Positions 1-6,764 of a stretch of 9,240 nt of DNA are shown here, one piece after another (the first letter of the stretch is position 1; each line of letters starts with the position of its first letter). A model generated the notes under the pieces. It worked only from the letters and a program-made list of their open reading frames with translations, searched no databases and had not been told where the DNA came from. Origin of the DNA: UMGS1696 sp964430105. Its GTDB lineage: Bacteria; Bacillota; Clostridia; Oscillospirales; CAG-272. Made by a program: the position numbers and the translations under genes. The stretch lies in NCBI GenBank assembly GCA_964430105.1, contig CAYSEF010000056.1, positions 1 to 9,240 of the forward strand, given 5' to 3'.

Positions 1-29
1 GAATTATAGAAATAATAGAAGTATATATA

Positions 30-45
30 AATTCCAATCGGAATT
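30..45. repeat. Short inverted repeat abutting the murF ribosome binding site
   Basis: AATTCC and GGAATT form a perfect 6-bp inverted repeat around a 4-base loop (AATC). It ends directly before the murF Shine-Dalgarno (GAGGTG, 46-51). As RNA it would be a weak hairpin touching the ribosome binding site; as DNA it could be a small operator half-site pair. There is no T-tract after it, so it is not a terminator. A 6-bp repeat in AT-rich DNA can arise by chance. Confidence 0.3.
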
Positions 46-57
46 GAGGTGTAAAAG

Positions 58-1509
58 ATGAGCGTAGAACTGAAACTTAGAACATTTACTCCATCGGAAA
101 TCGCAGCTGCTGTGGGCGGAAAGCTCGAGCATTATAATGGTGCTACCGATACTATAATTAACCGAATATCCACAGATTCACGTGAAGCTGCTCCGGGCGT
201 TCTGTTCTGCGCTATTAAAGGTCAGAATGTGGATGGCAATGATTTTATTCCGCAGGCTGTTGAGGCAGGTTCTCCCTGCTTTATCTGTCAGTATGTACCT
301 GATGCGGCGATAAATTCAGGAAAGCCGTTTTCAGCGATTATTACAGATGATACGATCAATGCGATAGGCGACCTCGCAGCTCATTACCGTTCTTTTACAG
401 ATGCAAAATTCATTGCAATTACAGGAAGCGTAGGTAAGACTACAACTAAGGAATTTATCTATGCAGTTGCTTCAGCCTCCTTTAAGACTCATAAAACTCA
501 GGGAAATTATAATAATGAATTGGGACTTCCGTTGACTATTTTCGGAATAGAACCCGATGATAAAGTAGTTGTACTTGAAATGGGAATGAGTGCGCTTGGT
601 GAAATCGAGCATATGACTAAGATAGCACGACCTGATATTGCTGTTATAACCAATATCGGAACATCTCACCTCGCTTCACTTGGAACGAGAGAGAATATCT
701 GCCGTGCTAAGATGGAAATACGCCTTGGTTTGCCGGAAAACGGTATTTTACTTCTCAATGCAGATGAACCGCTTCTTCTTGCGCAAGTCGATAATCTTGA
801 GAAAAAGCCTATGCTGATGAGCGTATATAACAGATGTGGCGATTTTAGAGCTGTTAATATACGTCAGAAGATAGACGGTATAGTGTATGATTTAATATAT
901 TCAAACAAGGCTGTTACAAATGTAGAAATACCTGCACTTGGCAAGCATAATGTTTATAATTCTCTTGCGGCTTATGCAGTCGGTATTACTCTCGGAATGA
1001 CCGATGAACAAATAAGACGTGGTCTTAAATCCTTTGTTGGTGCAGATAAAAGACAGAATATTTACGAAATCGGTGGTATAACTATCATTGATGACTGCTA
1101 TAACGCAAGTCCGGAATCGATGAGAGCAGCGATAGATGTTCTTGTGTCTATGGCAGCTAAGAAAAAAGCTCGTCCTGCCGCACTCCTTGGTGATATGCTT
1201 GAGCTTGGTGAATATTCAAGACTTATGCACGATCAGCTTGGTCAGTATGCAGCTCAGATGCAGGTACAAAAGCTGTTCTGCTACGGTTCTATGGCTGACA
1301 TCGTAGCTGAAGCGGCAATAAAAAAAGGCATCCGTGCGGATAATGTTTTTGTTTGCCTTGATACAAGAGATGCGCAGGGTATGGCTGATATGATTCTTAC
1401 CGCACTCAAGCCCGGTGACATACTTCTTGTTAAGGCAAGCCGTGGAATAGCTGCCGAAAGAGTAATTGAATGTATGAAAAAGCGTAGACAAAGACGCAGA
1501 CGCATATAA
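58..1509 (+). CDS. murF: UDP-N-acetylmuramoyl-tripeptide--D-alanyl-D-alanine ligase MurF
   Basis: This cytoplasmic ATP-dependent Mur ligase adds D-Ala-D-Ala to UDP-MurNAc-tripeptide, the last soluble step of peptidoglycan precursor synthesis. The 483-residue protein shows the three-domain plan. The N-terminal substrate domain (about 10-105) includes STDSRE near 38-43. The ATPase domain has the P-loop TGSVGKTTTK at 122-131 (Lys127), QGNYNNELGLP at 148-158, LEMGMSALGEI at 173-183 and NIGTSHL at 199-205. Lys218 in AKME matches the carbamylated lysine of the family. The C-terminal domain has GKHNVYNSLAA near 295 and DDCYNASPESM at 345-355. ATG at 58 is supported by GAGGTG at 46-51 with a 6-base spacer. 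The extreme C-terminus is unusual: nine of the last ten residues before the final Ile are Lys, Arg or Gln (474-482). mraY begins 39 bp downstream, so the two are probably cotranscribed. The promoter is not visible and may lie before the window. Confidence 0.96.
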   Translation: MSVELKLRTFTPSEIAAAVGGKLEHYNGATDTIINRISTDSREAAPGVLFCAIKGQNVDGNDFIPQAVEAGSPCFICQYVPDAAINSGKPFSAIITDDTINAIGDLAAHYRSFTDAKFIAITGSVGKTTTKEFIYAVASASFKTHKTQGNYNNELGLPLTIFGIEPDDKVVVLEMGMSALGEIEHMTKIARPDIAVITNIGTSHLASLGTRENICRAKMEIRLGLPENGILLLNADEPLLLAQVDNLEKKPMLMSVYNRCGDFRAVNIRQKIDGIVYDLIYSNKAVTNVEIPALGKHNVYNSLAAYAVGITLGMTDEQIRRGLKSFVGADKRQNIYEIGGITIIDDCYNASPESMRAAIDVLVSMAAKKKARPAALLGDMLELGEYSRLMHDQLGQYAAQMQVQKLFCYGSMADIVAEAAIKKGIRADNVFVCLDTRDAQGMADMILTALKPGDILLVKASRGIAAERVIECMKKRRQRRRRI

Positions 1510-1548
1510 ATTAAGTAAGACAAAAATCAAAAAGGATCAAATAATCAA

Positions 1549-2556
1549 ATGAATTACAACATCTTGTTCGTTACAGCATTGGTTATTACATTTATCGGTA
1601 CAGTGCTGATTTCAAAAAAGCTTATACCGATCTTGAAAAGTAAGAAGATGGGACAGCATATTCTCGATATAGGTCCCAGATGGCATAAAAGCAAAGAGGG
1701 CACACCGACAATGGGCGGACTTGCCTTCATCTTTGCGGCAGTTATCACGGGGATTATCGGCTGTATTTACCTTGGCTTGACCGATGGAATAAGAGCTACG
1801 CTTCCTCTTGTATTCACTCTGCTTCTTGGTATATGTGGTGGTCTTATCGGATGTATCGACGATATGGCAAAGCTTAGAAAAAAGCAGAACGAGGGTCTTA
1901 CAGCACCGCAAAAATTCATGCTTCAAGTGATAGCGGCGGCGCTTTACCTTCTCGGAATGGCTCTTGTATGTGGAAATAATACCGAAATGAATATTCCTTT
2001 CGTTAATATTTCAATTGATCTTGGAATATTCTATTACATAGTAGCTCTTTTCCTTATTGTAGGCGTGATGAACAGTGTTAACCTTACTGACGGTATAGAT
2101 GGACTTTGTTCCAGTGTTACACTTGTAGTCGGTGTTTTCTTCACGGTTTCCGCTTATCTTACAGGAATGGCTTATCCGGATGCACCACTTGCTCTTCTCG
2201 GTGCGCTTCTGATAGGTGCGACTGCGGGATTCCTTGTTTATAATTTTTATCCTGCAAGAGTGTTTATGGGTGACACAGGCTCACTGTTCCTTGGCGGAAT
2301 GGTAGTTGGTGGCGCATTTATGATGGATAATCCGTTGCTTGTCGTAGTATTCGGTTTGGTTTATATAATAGAAACTGCTTCCGTTATATTACAGGTTACA
2401 TATTTTAAAATTACTCATGGCAAGAGACTTTTCAAAATGAGTCCTATCCATCATCATTTTGAAAAATGTGGTTGGTCTGAAGTAAAGATCGTTGTTGTTG
2501 CAAGCATTGTTACAGCAATTATGGCAGTAGTTTGTGTACTGTTTGGACTTAAATAA
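1549..2556 (+). CDS. mraY: Phospho-N-acetylmuramoyl-pentapeptide transferase MraY
   Basis: This integral membrane enzyme transfers phospho-MurNAc-pentapeptide from UDP to undecaprenyl phosphate, making lipid I. The 335-residue product has many hydrophobic segments, consistent with the ten-helix family fold. Family motifs are in order: GTPTMGG at 52-58; the Asp pair D104-D105 in CIDD; GLTAPQK at 116-122; NSVNLTDGIDGL at 175-186; NFYPARVFMGDTGSLFLGG at 232-250, with D242 the likely third active-site aspartate; and the cytoplasmic histidine motif MSPIHHHFE at 297-305. No key residue is missing and the length is normal for Gram-positives. ATG at 1549 follows AAAGGA (1531-1536) with a rather long 12-base spacer. 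No better in-frame start is apparent. The next gene is ftsW; murD, which often sits between the two in Firmicutes, is absent. Confidence 0.97.
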   Translation: MNYNILFVTALVITFIGTVLISKKLIPILKSKKMGQHILDIGPRWHKSKEGTPTMGGLAFIFAAVITGIIGCIYLGLTDGIRATLPLVFTLLLGICGGLIGCIDDMAKLRKKQNEGLTAPQKFMLQVIAAALYLLGMALVCGNNTEMNIPFVNISIDLGIFYYIVALFLIVGVMNSVNLTDGIDGLCSSVTLVVGVFFTVSAYLTGMAYPDAPLALLGALLIGATAGFLVYNFYPARVFMGDTGSLFLGGMVVGGAFMMDNPLLVVVFGLVYIIETASVILQVTYFKITHGKRLFKMSPIHHHFEKCGWSEVKIVVVASIVTAIMAVVCVLFGLK

Positions 2557-2634
2557 GCTTTAGGCGAATCGATAATAATATAAGTTTATTACATAATATA
2601 GTTTATAAATCGCACATATAATTTCCGCAGGAAT

Positions 2635-2641
2635 GGGGGAG
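2635..2641 (+). promoter_or_regulatory. Ribosome binding site that fixes the ftsW start at TTG 2648
   Basis: GGGGGAG at 2635-2641 lies six bases before an in-frame TTG at 2648. The in-frame ATG at 2633 overlaps this site and has only AGGA touching it with no spacer, so it is a poor start. A perfect TATAAT at 2617-2622 lies upstream without a recognisable -35 at the right distance, so I do not claim a promoter there. Confidence 0.65.
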
Positions 2642-2647
2642 ATCGCT

Positions 2648-4138
2648 TTGAATAATCAAAATTATAACGGACAGCAAAGACGTGCACAAAGGAATCCGTC
2701 ATCTGTCACCCGAAATTCCTCAGCTTACGGAAATAGTTCTACTGCAAGACAGTCGCAGAATAATCAAAATCGCAGACAAAGCAATAATTCAGCTAAAAAC
2801 GCAAACTATAACCGGGTTTATAGGTCGGGCAGAACATCCTCCAATGCACGAACTCCGGTCAGACGTGTGACTTCTCTTACTCCTGCAGATAAACTCAAAT
2901 TGCAAAAAAAAGAGGAAAAGCGTTTGGCTCAGGCTCGTAAGGAGGCACAGTGGCAGAAGGAAGTTGTAAGAACACGCGGTGGCCCCGATATCTTTATGCT
3001 TGCAATAATTTTGGTTTTGCTGGCACTTGGAACTATTACGGTCTTTTCCGCAAGCTATCCGTTGGCAATTTCCGAGGGCAGAGATAGCAACTACTATGTC
3101 GTAAGCCAGGTGCGATTCCTGATTCTTGGCGGTATAGCCATGACGGTGTTTACATTTTTGCCGATTAAATTCTACAAAGGCTGGGCTCCGATCGTTGCAT
3201 ACGCTATTTCAGCAGTATTTCTTGCATATACAGCGGTTGCAGGTGTTTCGGAAGGTGTTGCATCTCGATGGATTGTTTTACCCGGTGGATTATCCTTCCA
3301 GCCGTCTGAAATCATGAAAATATCACTCATATTCATGTTGGCATGGTATGCAGAAAAATATGAATCTCAAATGAAGGATATTTCAAAAGGCTTAACAAGC
3401 TATAAGTGGAATATTTTATACCCTTGTATTATACTTGGCGTTGCTTGTATACTTGTACTTATAGGTAAACATCTTTCCGGTACTATCATCGTAGGTGCCA
3501 TAGGCTTCTTTATGCTGATAGTTGCGGGTTGCAGACTCAGATGGCTGTTTGCAACGATAGTTCCGGTCGCTTTTTGTGTTGGTATTACTTATTTGTATAG
3601 AAATCCATATGCTTGGAAAAGAATAACTTCGTTTACAGATGAGAATGCAGATATTCTCAGTGACGTATGGCAGACAACACAAAGCGTTTATGCTATTGGC
3701 TCAGGTGGGTTGGTTGGACTCGGACTTGGACAGAGCAGACAGAAGTATCATTATCTCGGCAATGCCCACACGGATTTTATTTTCTCGATTTGGTGCGAGG
3801 AATTTGGATTTGTCGGTGCGATTCTTTTGATAGCTATATACATGATTTTTATTTGGCGTGGCTATACGATTGCCATAAAAGCTCCTGATAAATTCACTAT
3901 GCTCACTGCTTTCGGTATTACGACACACGTTGGACTTCAGGCGTTCTTGAATATGTGTGTTGCATCTGATATAATAATGAATACCGGAATTACTCTGCCG
4001 TTCTTCTCATACGGTGGTTCGTCGCTTTTTGTACTTATGGTAGAGATGGGTATACTGCTTTGTATTTCAAGACAGTCGTACAAGAAGAAGATTGATTTGG
4101 AGAGAGATGAGCTTAGAATAAGAGCAGGGCTTGACTGA
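2648..4138 (+). CDS. ftsW: SEDS-family septal peptidoglycan polymerase FtsW (SpoVE/FtsW type) with long N-terminal extension
   Basis: This membrane glycosyltransferase polymerises lipid II at the septum, normally with a class B PBP partner that is not encoded here. From TTG 2648 it is 496 residues; starting at ATG 2633 would give 501. Numbering here is from the TTG. Residues 1-80 are Asn/Gln/Ser/Arg-rich with no Asp or Glu. Residues about 79-105 are a charged, helix-prone Lys/Glu/Gln/Ala stretch. The first membrane helix comes only at about 114-134, and roughly ten helices follow. SEDS hallmarks are SRWI near 206, SFQPSE at 216-221, HLSGT near 275, GLGLGQSRQKYHYLGNAHTD ending at Asp376 (the expected catalytic Asp, followed by FIFS), and LPFFSYGGSSL at 450-460. 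SEDS proteins usually have about 370-420 residues, so the N-terminal extension explains the excess. The position between mraY and murG favours FtsW/SpoVE over RodA. Confidence 0.93.
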   Translation: MNNQNYNGQQRRAQRNPSSVTRNSSAYGNSSTARQSQNNQNRRQSNNSAKNANYNRVYRSGRTSSNARTPVRRVTSLTPADKLKLQKKEEKRLAQARKEAQWQKEVVRTRGGPDIFMLAIILVLLALGTITVFSASYPLAISEGRDSNYYVVSQVRFLILGGIAMTVFTFLPIKFYKGWAPIVAYAISAVFLAYTAVAGVSEGVASRWIVLPGGLSFQPSEIMKISLIFMLAWYAEKYESQMKDISKGLTSYKWNILYPCIILGVACILVLIGKHLSGTIIVGAIGFFMLIVAGCRLRWLFATIVPVAFCVGITYLYRNPYAWKRITSFTDENADILSDVWQTTQSVYAIGSGGLVGLGLGQSRQKYHYLGNAHTDFIFSIWCEEFGFVGAILLIAIYMIFIWRGYTIAIKAPDKFTMLTAFGITTHVGLQAFLNMCVASDIIMNTGITLPFFSYGGSSLFVLMVEMGILLCISRQSYKKKIDLERDELRIRAGLD

Positions 4139-4183
4139 ACTTAAAAATTGATTTTTGATTTATAAAATATACAATAGATTAAC

Positions 4184-4188
4184 AGGAG
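4184..4188 (+). promoter_or_regulatory. Ribosome binding site that fixes the murG start at ATG 4197
   Basis: AGGAG at 4184-4188 is eight bases before ATG 4197. An upstream in-frame TTG at 4155 would add 14 residues before the conserved MurG N-terminus. It has no purine-rich site in front of it, so the ATG is preferred. Confidence 0.8.
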
Positions 4189-4196
4189 TACATCCA

Positions 4197-5336
4197 ATGC
4201 GTGTGTTACTTACAGGCGGAGGTACGGGCGGTCATGTGAATCCCGCTCTTGCCATTGCCAATACAATAAAACAGAACGATCCCGATGCAGTTATTGAATA
4301 TGTCGGTACTAAAAAAGGCATCGAAAATAAGCTCGTTCCAAAAGCAGGTTATCCGTTACACTATGTTGAGATTCAGGGTTTAAGACGTAAGCTTTCGCCT
4401 GCGAATTTGCGTGCTGCTTATCTTGCGGTAACTTCGCCAATGAAAGCAAAGTCTATAATCGAGGAATTCAAGCCGGATCTTGTTGTGGGTACCGGTGGAT
4501 ATGTGTCATGGCCGGTAGTGAAAGCTGCTGCAGATATGGGTATTCCTACTGCTTTGCATGAATCGAATGCTATAGCCGGTGTAGCTGTAAAAATGCTTCA
4601 AAGATATGTGGATCGCATATATCTTAATTTTGAAAAAACCGGCGATACCTTGACTTGTGATAAATCTAAGCTTATGAAGGTTGGCAACCCTGTTATGGGT
4701 GGATTTAGCTCCCTCTCAAGAGATGAAGCACGTGCAAAGCTCGGTATTCCCGAAAAATATAAGTATGTTATTCTCTCATATGCAGGCAGTATGGGTGCTG
4801 AAAAGGTAAATGATGCGGTTCTGTGCCTTATGAGGGAATTTACCGCTAAACATCCTGAGGTATATCATATTCATGCTACAGGTTCGATAGAGCTTGAGCT
4901 TTGTACATCACAGTTCCGTGAAATGGGACTTGATAAGTGCGAAAATATTGATCTCTGCGAGTATATTTACGATATGCCTGTGAAGATGGCTGCTGCTGAT
5001 CTCACTATCAATCGTGCAGGTGCAATGACTATATCAGAGCTTGCCATTACAGGAAAGTCAGCTATATTTATTCCTTCACCAAATGTGGCTGAAAATCATC
5101 AGTATAAGAATGCGAAGGTACTGTATGACGCAGGAGCAGCAGGACTTTTTGAAGAAAAAGACCTTGTTGATGGAGCAAAGCCACTTATTGATGAGGTAGC
5201 TATGCTTCTTTCAGACGATGGTGCTGCCAAGAGAAGTGAAATGCAGGAAAAGATAAAACAATTTGCTGTTCCGGATTCTAATAAACTGATATATCAGGAT
5301 CTATGCAAGCTTGTCGCTGAAAAATCAAAAAAGTAA
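4197..5336 (+). CDS. murG: UDP-N-acetylglucosamine--N-acetylmuramyl-(pentapeptide) pyrophosphoryl-undecaprenol N-acetylglucosamine transferase MurG
   Basis: This peripheral membrane GT-B glycosyltransferase of family GT28 adds GlcNAc from UDP-GlcNAc to lipid I, making lipid II. The product is 379 residues from ATG 4197 and begins at the family's first glycine-rich loop, GGGTGGHVNPALA at 7-19. Other conserved elements are VGTGGYVSWP at 97-106, HESNAIAG at 121-128, GNPV at 163-166, RAGAMTISELA at 273-283 (Glu281 is the expected UDP-ribose-binding residue) and IPSPNVAENHQYKNA at 292-306. The second-domain glycine loop reads YAGSMGAEKVN (195-205), where GGSLGA or GGSQGA is more usual, a mild variant. 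The length is slightly above the usual 355-370. The gene lies 58 bp after ftsW and 52 bp before ftsQ. murB and murC, often found next to murG, are absent. Confidence 0.97.
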   Translation: MRVLLTGGGTGGHVNPALAIANTIKQNDPDAVIEYVGTKKGIENKLVPKAGYPLHYVEIQGLRRKLSPANLRAAYLAVTSPMKAKSIIEEFKPDLVVGTGGYVSWPVVKAAADMGIPTALHESNAIAGVAVKMLQRYVDRIYLNFEKTGDTLTCDKSKLMKVGNPVMGGFSSLSRDEARAKLGIPEKYKYVILSYAGSMGAEKVNDAVLCLMREFTAKHPEVYHIHATGSIELELCTSQFREMGLDKCENIDLCEYIYDMPVKMAAADLTINRAGAMTISELAITGKSAIFIPSPNVAENHQYKNAKVLYDAGAAGLFEEKDLVDGAKPLIDEVAMLLSDDGAAKRSEMQEKIKQFAVPDSNKLIYQDLCKLVAEKSKK

Positions 5337-5388
5337 AGCGGATTTAATACTGAATTAGCAGAATCTTAAACCGAAAGGGGGCTTTGCT

Positions 5389-6549
5389 GTGAACAATAGT
5401 GGCAACCGCGAATATCGAAGAAATGAGGGCGATGTACTCTATATCTACGACCGCGTGTGCAGAAAAGAGTCTAAGAAAAGACAGATAGATCACGCATATA
5501 AAATAAATAAGGCACGGCAAAGTCGTCCGAATGGTTCGTTTAATCGGCCTTTTGGTATGGAATTTGCCGAACAACAAAGACAACGTGCAAGATTTGATCC
5601 CAATAAGCGTAGGACATCACACGCTTATCAGTATCGACCGGGACAAGCATTCGGTGGAGAAGCTGTAAAATCTCAGCCACTCAAAATGATAATCGATAAG
5701 ATAGTAAACCTTTTCGATTCAATCGAGGAACGTGGCAAGCGCGATGAAGCTATTGCAAAAAAACGTGCTATAGCATGGAAAAAATTCTCTGATTACAGGC
5801 ATATTATTTTTACTGCGATTATCCTCATTGCTGTAACAGTAATGTTCGTTTCGCTTGTGTATAAGCTGTTTTTCGTTATTTCAGATGTCAATATAGAAGG
5901 CTCTGAAATATATAATAATGAAGAAATACTTGCATCGACAGGCTTTGAACTGGGGGACAACCTTTATTCATTCACTGCAAGCGATGCGGAAGGTACTATA
6001 ACCTTTTTATGTCCGTATGTAAAGTCAGCAGATATCAATCGCACAATTCCAAAATCTGTAAATATTTCTCTTACAGACGATACTGCTGTGTATTATGCGA
6101 ATATTTGGGGTGATACGATGAAGCTTTCAGCCGGTCTTCGTGTGCTTGAAATTGTAGACGAATCTGCTGAAATATCTTCTGAAAACGGGCTGATAGAGCT
6201 TGTTTTGCCTCCTGTAAAGTATTCGGTTGCCGGAAGGGTATTGGAATTTACTGACAATCGCCATGACAGATTTATCAGAGCTGTGCTTGCCGAGGTCAGT
6301 GAGTCTGCTTTGGCTGATTCCGGAATGATAGATGCGGTCGATCTTTCGAATGAGTATGAAATAACGATAGAATCAGGCGGAAGATACCTGCTAAGACTTG
6401 GTGGTGAGTCAGATTGTGACCTCAAGCTTCGCATGGCATACAAAACTATGACTTCATCGACATTTGATACACTTCTTCCAGCAAGAATAGATCTCAGCGA
6501 AGTTGGAAAGGCAATAATTAAACCCGATGCTTCGCTAAAACTTGATTGA
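5389..6549 (+). CDS. ftsQ: FtsQ/DivIB-type cell division protein with extended cytoplasmic N-terminus
   Basis: This is a bitopic divisome protein that in studied bacteria works with FtsL/DivIC and FtsB to control septal synthesis. The 386-residue product has a basic, polar cytoplasmic region (1-137), one membrane helix (about 139-159), and an outside region that starts with a POTRA-like segment (about 163-231: VNIEGSEIYNNEEIL, a GDNLY turn, then SADINRTIPKSVNISL). A beta domain follows and ends in ARIDLSEVGKAIIKPD (365-380), the usual FtsQ ending. Overall identity in this family is low, so the call rests on architecture, these motifs and position before ftsZ. DivIB proteins are usually about 250-290 residues with a short cytoplasmic part, so the N-terminus is long. 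The GTG start is backed by AAAGGGGG at 5374-5381 with a 7-base spacer. The sequence does not reveal an FtsL or FtsB partner here. Confidence 0.85.
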   Translation: MNNSGNREYRRNEGDVLYIYDRVCRKESKKRQIDHAYKINKARQSRPNGSFNRPFGMEFAEQQRQRARFDPNKRRTSHAYQYRPGQAFGGEAVKSQPLKMIIDKIVNLFDSIEERGKRDEAIAKKRAIAWKKFSDYRHIIFTAIILIAVTVMFVSLVYKLFFVISDVNIEGSEIYNNEEILASTGFELGDNLYSFTASDAEGTITFLCPYVKSADINRTIPKSVNISLTDDTAVYYANIWGDTMKLSAGLRVLEIVDESAEISSENGLIELVLPPVKYSVAGRVLEFTDNRHDRFIRAVLAEVSESALADSGMIDAVDLSNEYEITIESGGRYLLRLGGESDCDLKLRMAYKTMTSSTFDTLLPARIDLSEVGKAIIKPDASLKLD

Positions 6550-6677
6550 TGAAAAAACTCATAAGCACCGAAATTCAACAAGAATCTGTCTTTTTTGCAG
6601 ACAAATCGAGAATTTTGCGTGAAAATTTCAAAAAAACTATTGCAAATTTTTCTTACATAATGTATTATATAAGGTAG
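6549..6677 (+). CDS. Possible 42-codon coupled ORF in the ftsQ-ftsZ spacer
   Basis: ATG at 6549 overlaps the ftsQ stop as TGATG, the typical layout for translational coupling. The frame stays open for 42 codons to TAG at 6675-6677. The peptide starts MKKLISTEIQQESVFF and ends YIMYYIR. It is polar and mildly basic, with no membrane segment and no family I recognise. There is no separate Shine-Dalgarno, so it would depend on re-initiation by ribosomes leaving ftsQ. Against it, the ORF runs straight through the predicted ftsZ promoter and its length is within chance for this base composition. Confidence 0.2.
   Translation: MKKLISTEIQQESVFFADKSRILRENFKKTIANFSYIMYYIR
6640..6668 (+). promoter_or_regulatory. 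Sigma-A-type promoter for ftsZ
   Basis: TTGCAA at 6640-6645 and TATTAT at 6663-6668 are separated by exactly 17 bases, matching the consensus at four and five of six positions. The area upstream (from about 6618) is A/T-tract rich, which could help RNA polymerase binding. Transcription would start near 6675, giving an untranslated leader of about 90 bases. That leader holds one weak hairpin (arms 6695-6701 and 6708-6714) and the ftsZ ribosome binding site. With no strong terminator between ftsQ and here, ftsZ is probably made both from this promoter and by read-through. Confidence 0.65.
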
Positions 6678-6764
6678 TTAAATGTTTTTTATTGTGTCAA
6701 GCTATGTCTTGATATCTTTGATTACCAATATACGCTTAAATAATGGGACAAGGAGGGCATTAGG

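Noticed and set aside
2617..2622. Perfect TATAAT before ftsW
   Set aside because: No acceptable -35 box lies 16-18 bases upstream; in this AT-rich spacer a single hexamer is weak evidence.
4148..4175. Promoter-like TTGATT and TACAAT with a 16-base spacer before murG
   Set aside because: The transcript would start almost on the murG ribosome binding site, the spacer is AT-rich, and read-through from ftsW explains expression.
4779..4811. Variant glycine loop in MurG (AGSMGA in place of GGSLGA/GGSQGA)
   Set aside because: All other MurG motifs are intact and conservative changes at this loop are plausible within the family; not evidence of altered function.
6583..6605. Possible terminator after ftsQ (TGTCT ... 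AGACA around a T-run)
   Set aside because: The stem is only about 5 bp and the T-run is in the loop rather than after the stem, so it does not look like an intrinsic terminator.
6743..6763. Six-codon ORF (ATG...TAG) overlapping the ftsZ ribosome binding site
   Set aside because: It has no Shine-Dalgarno of its own and consists mostly of the AAGGAGGG sequence itself; most likely chance.
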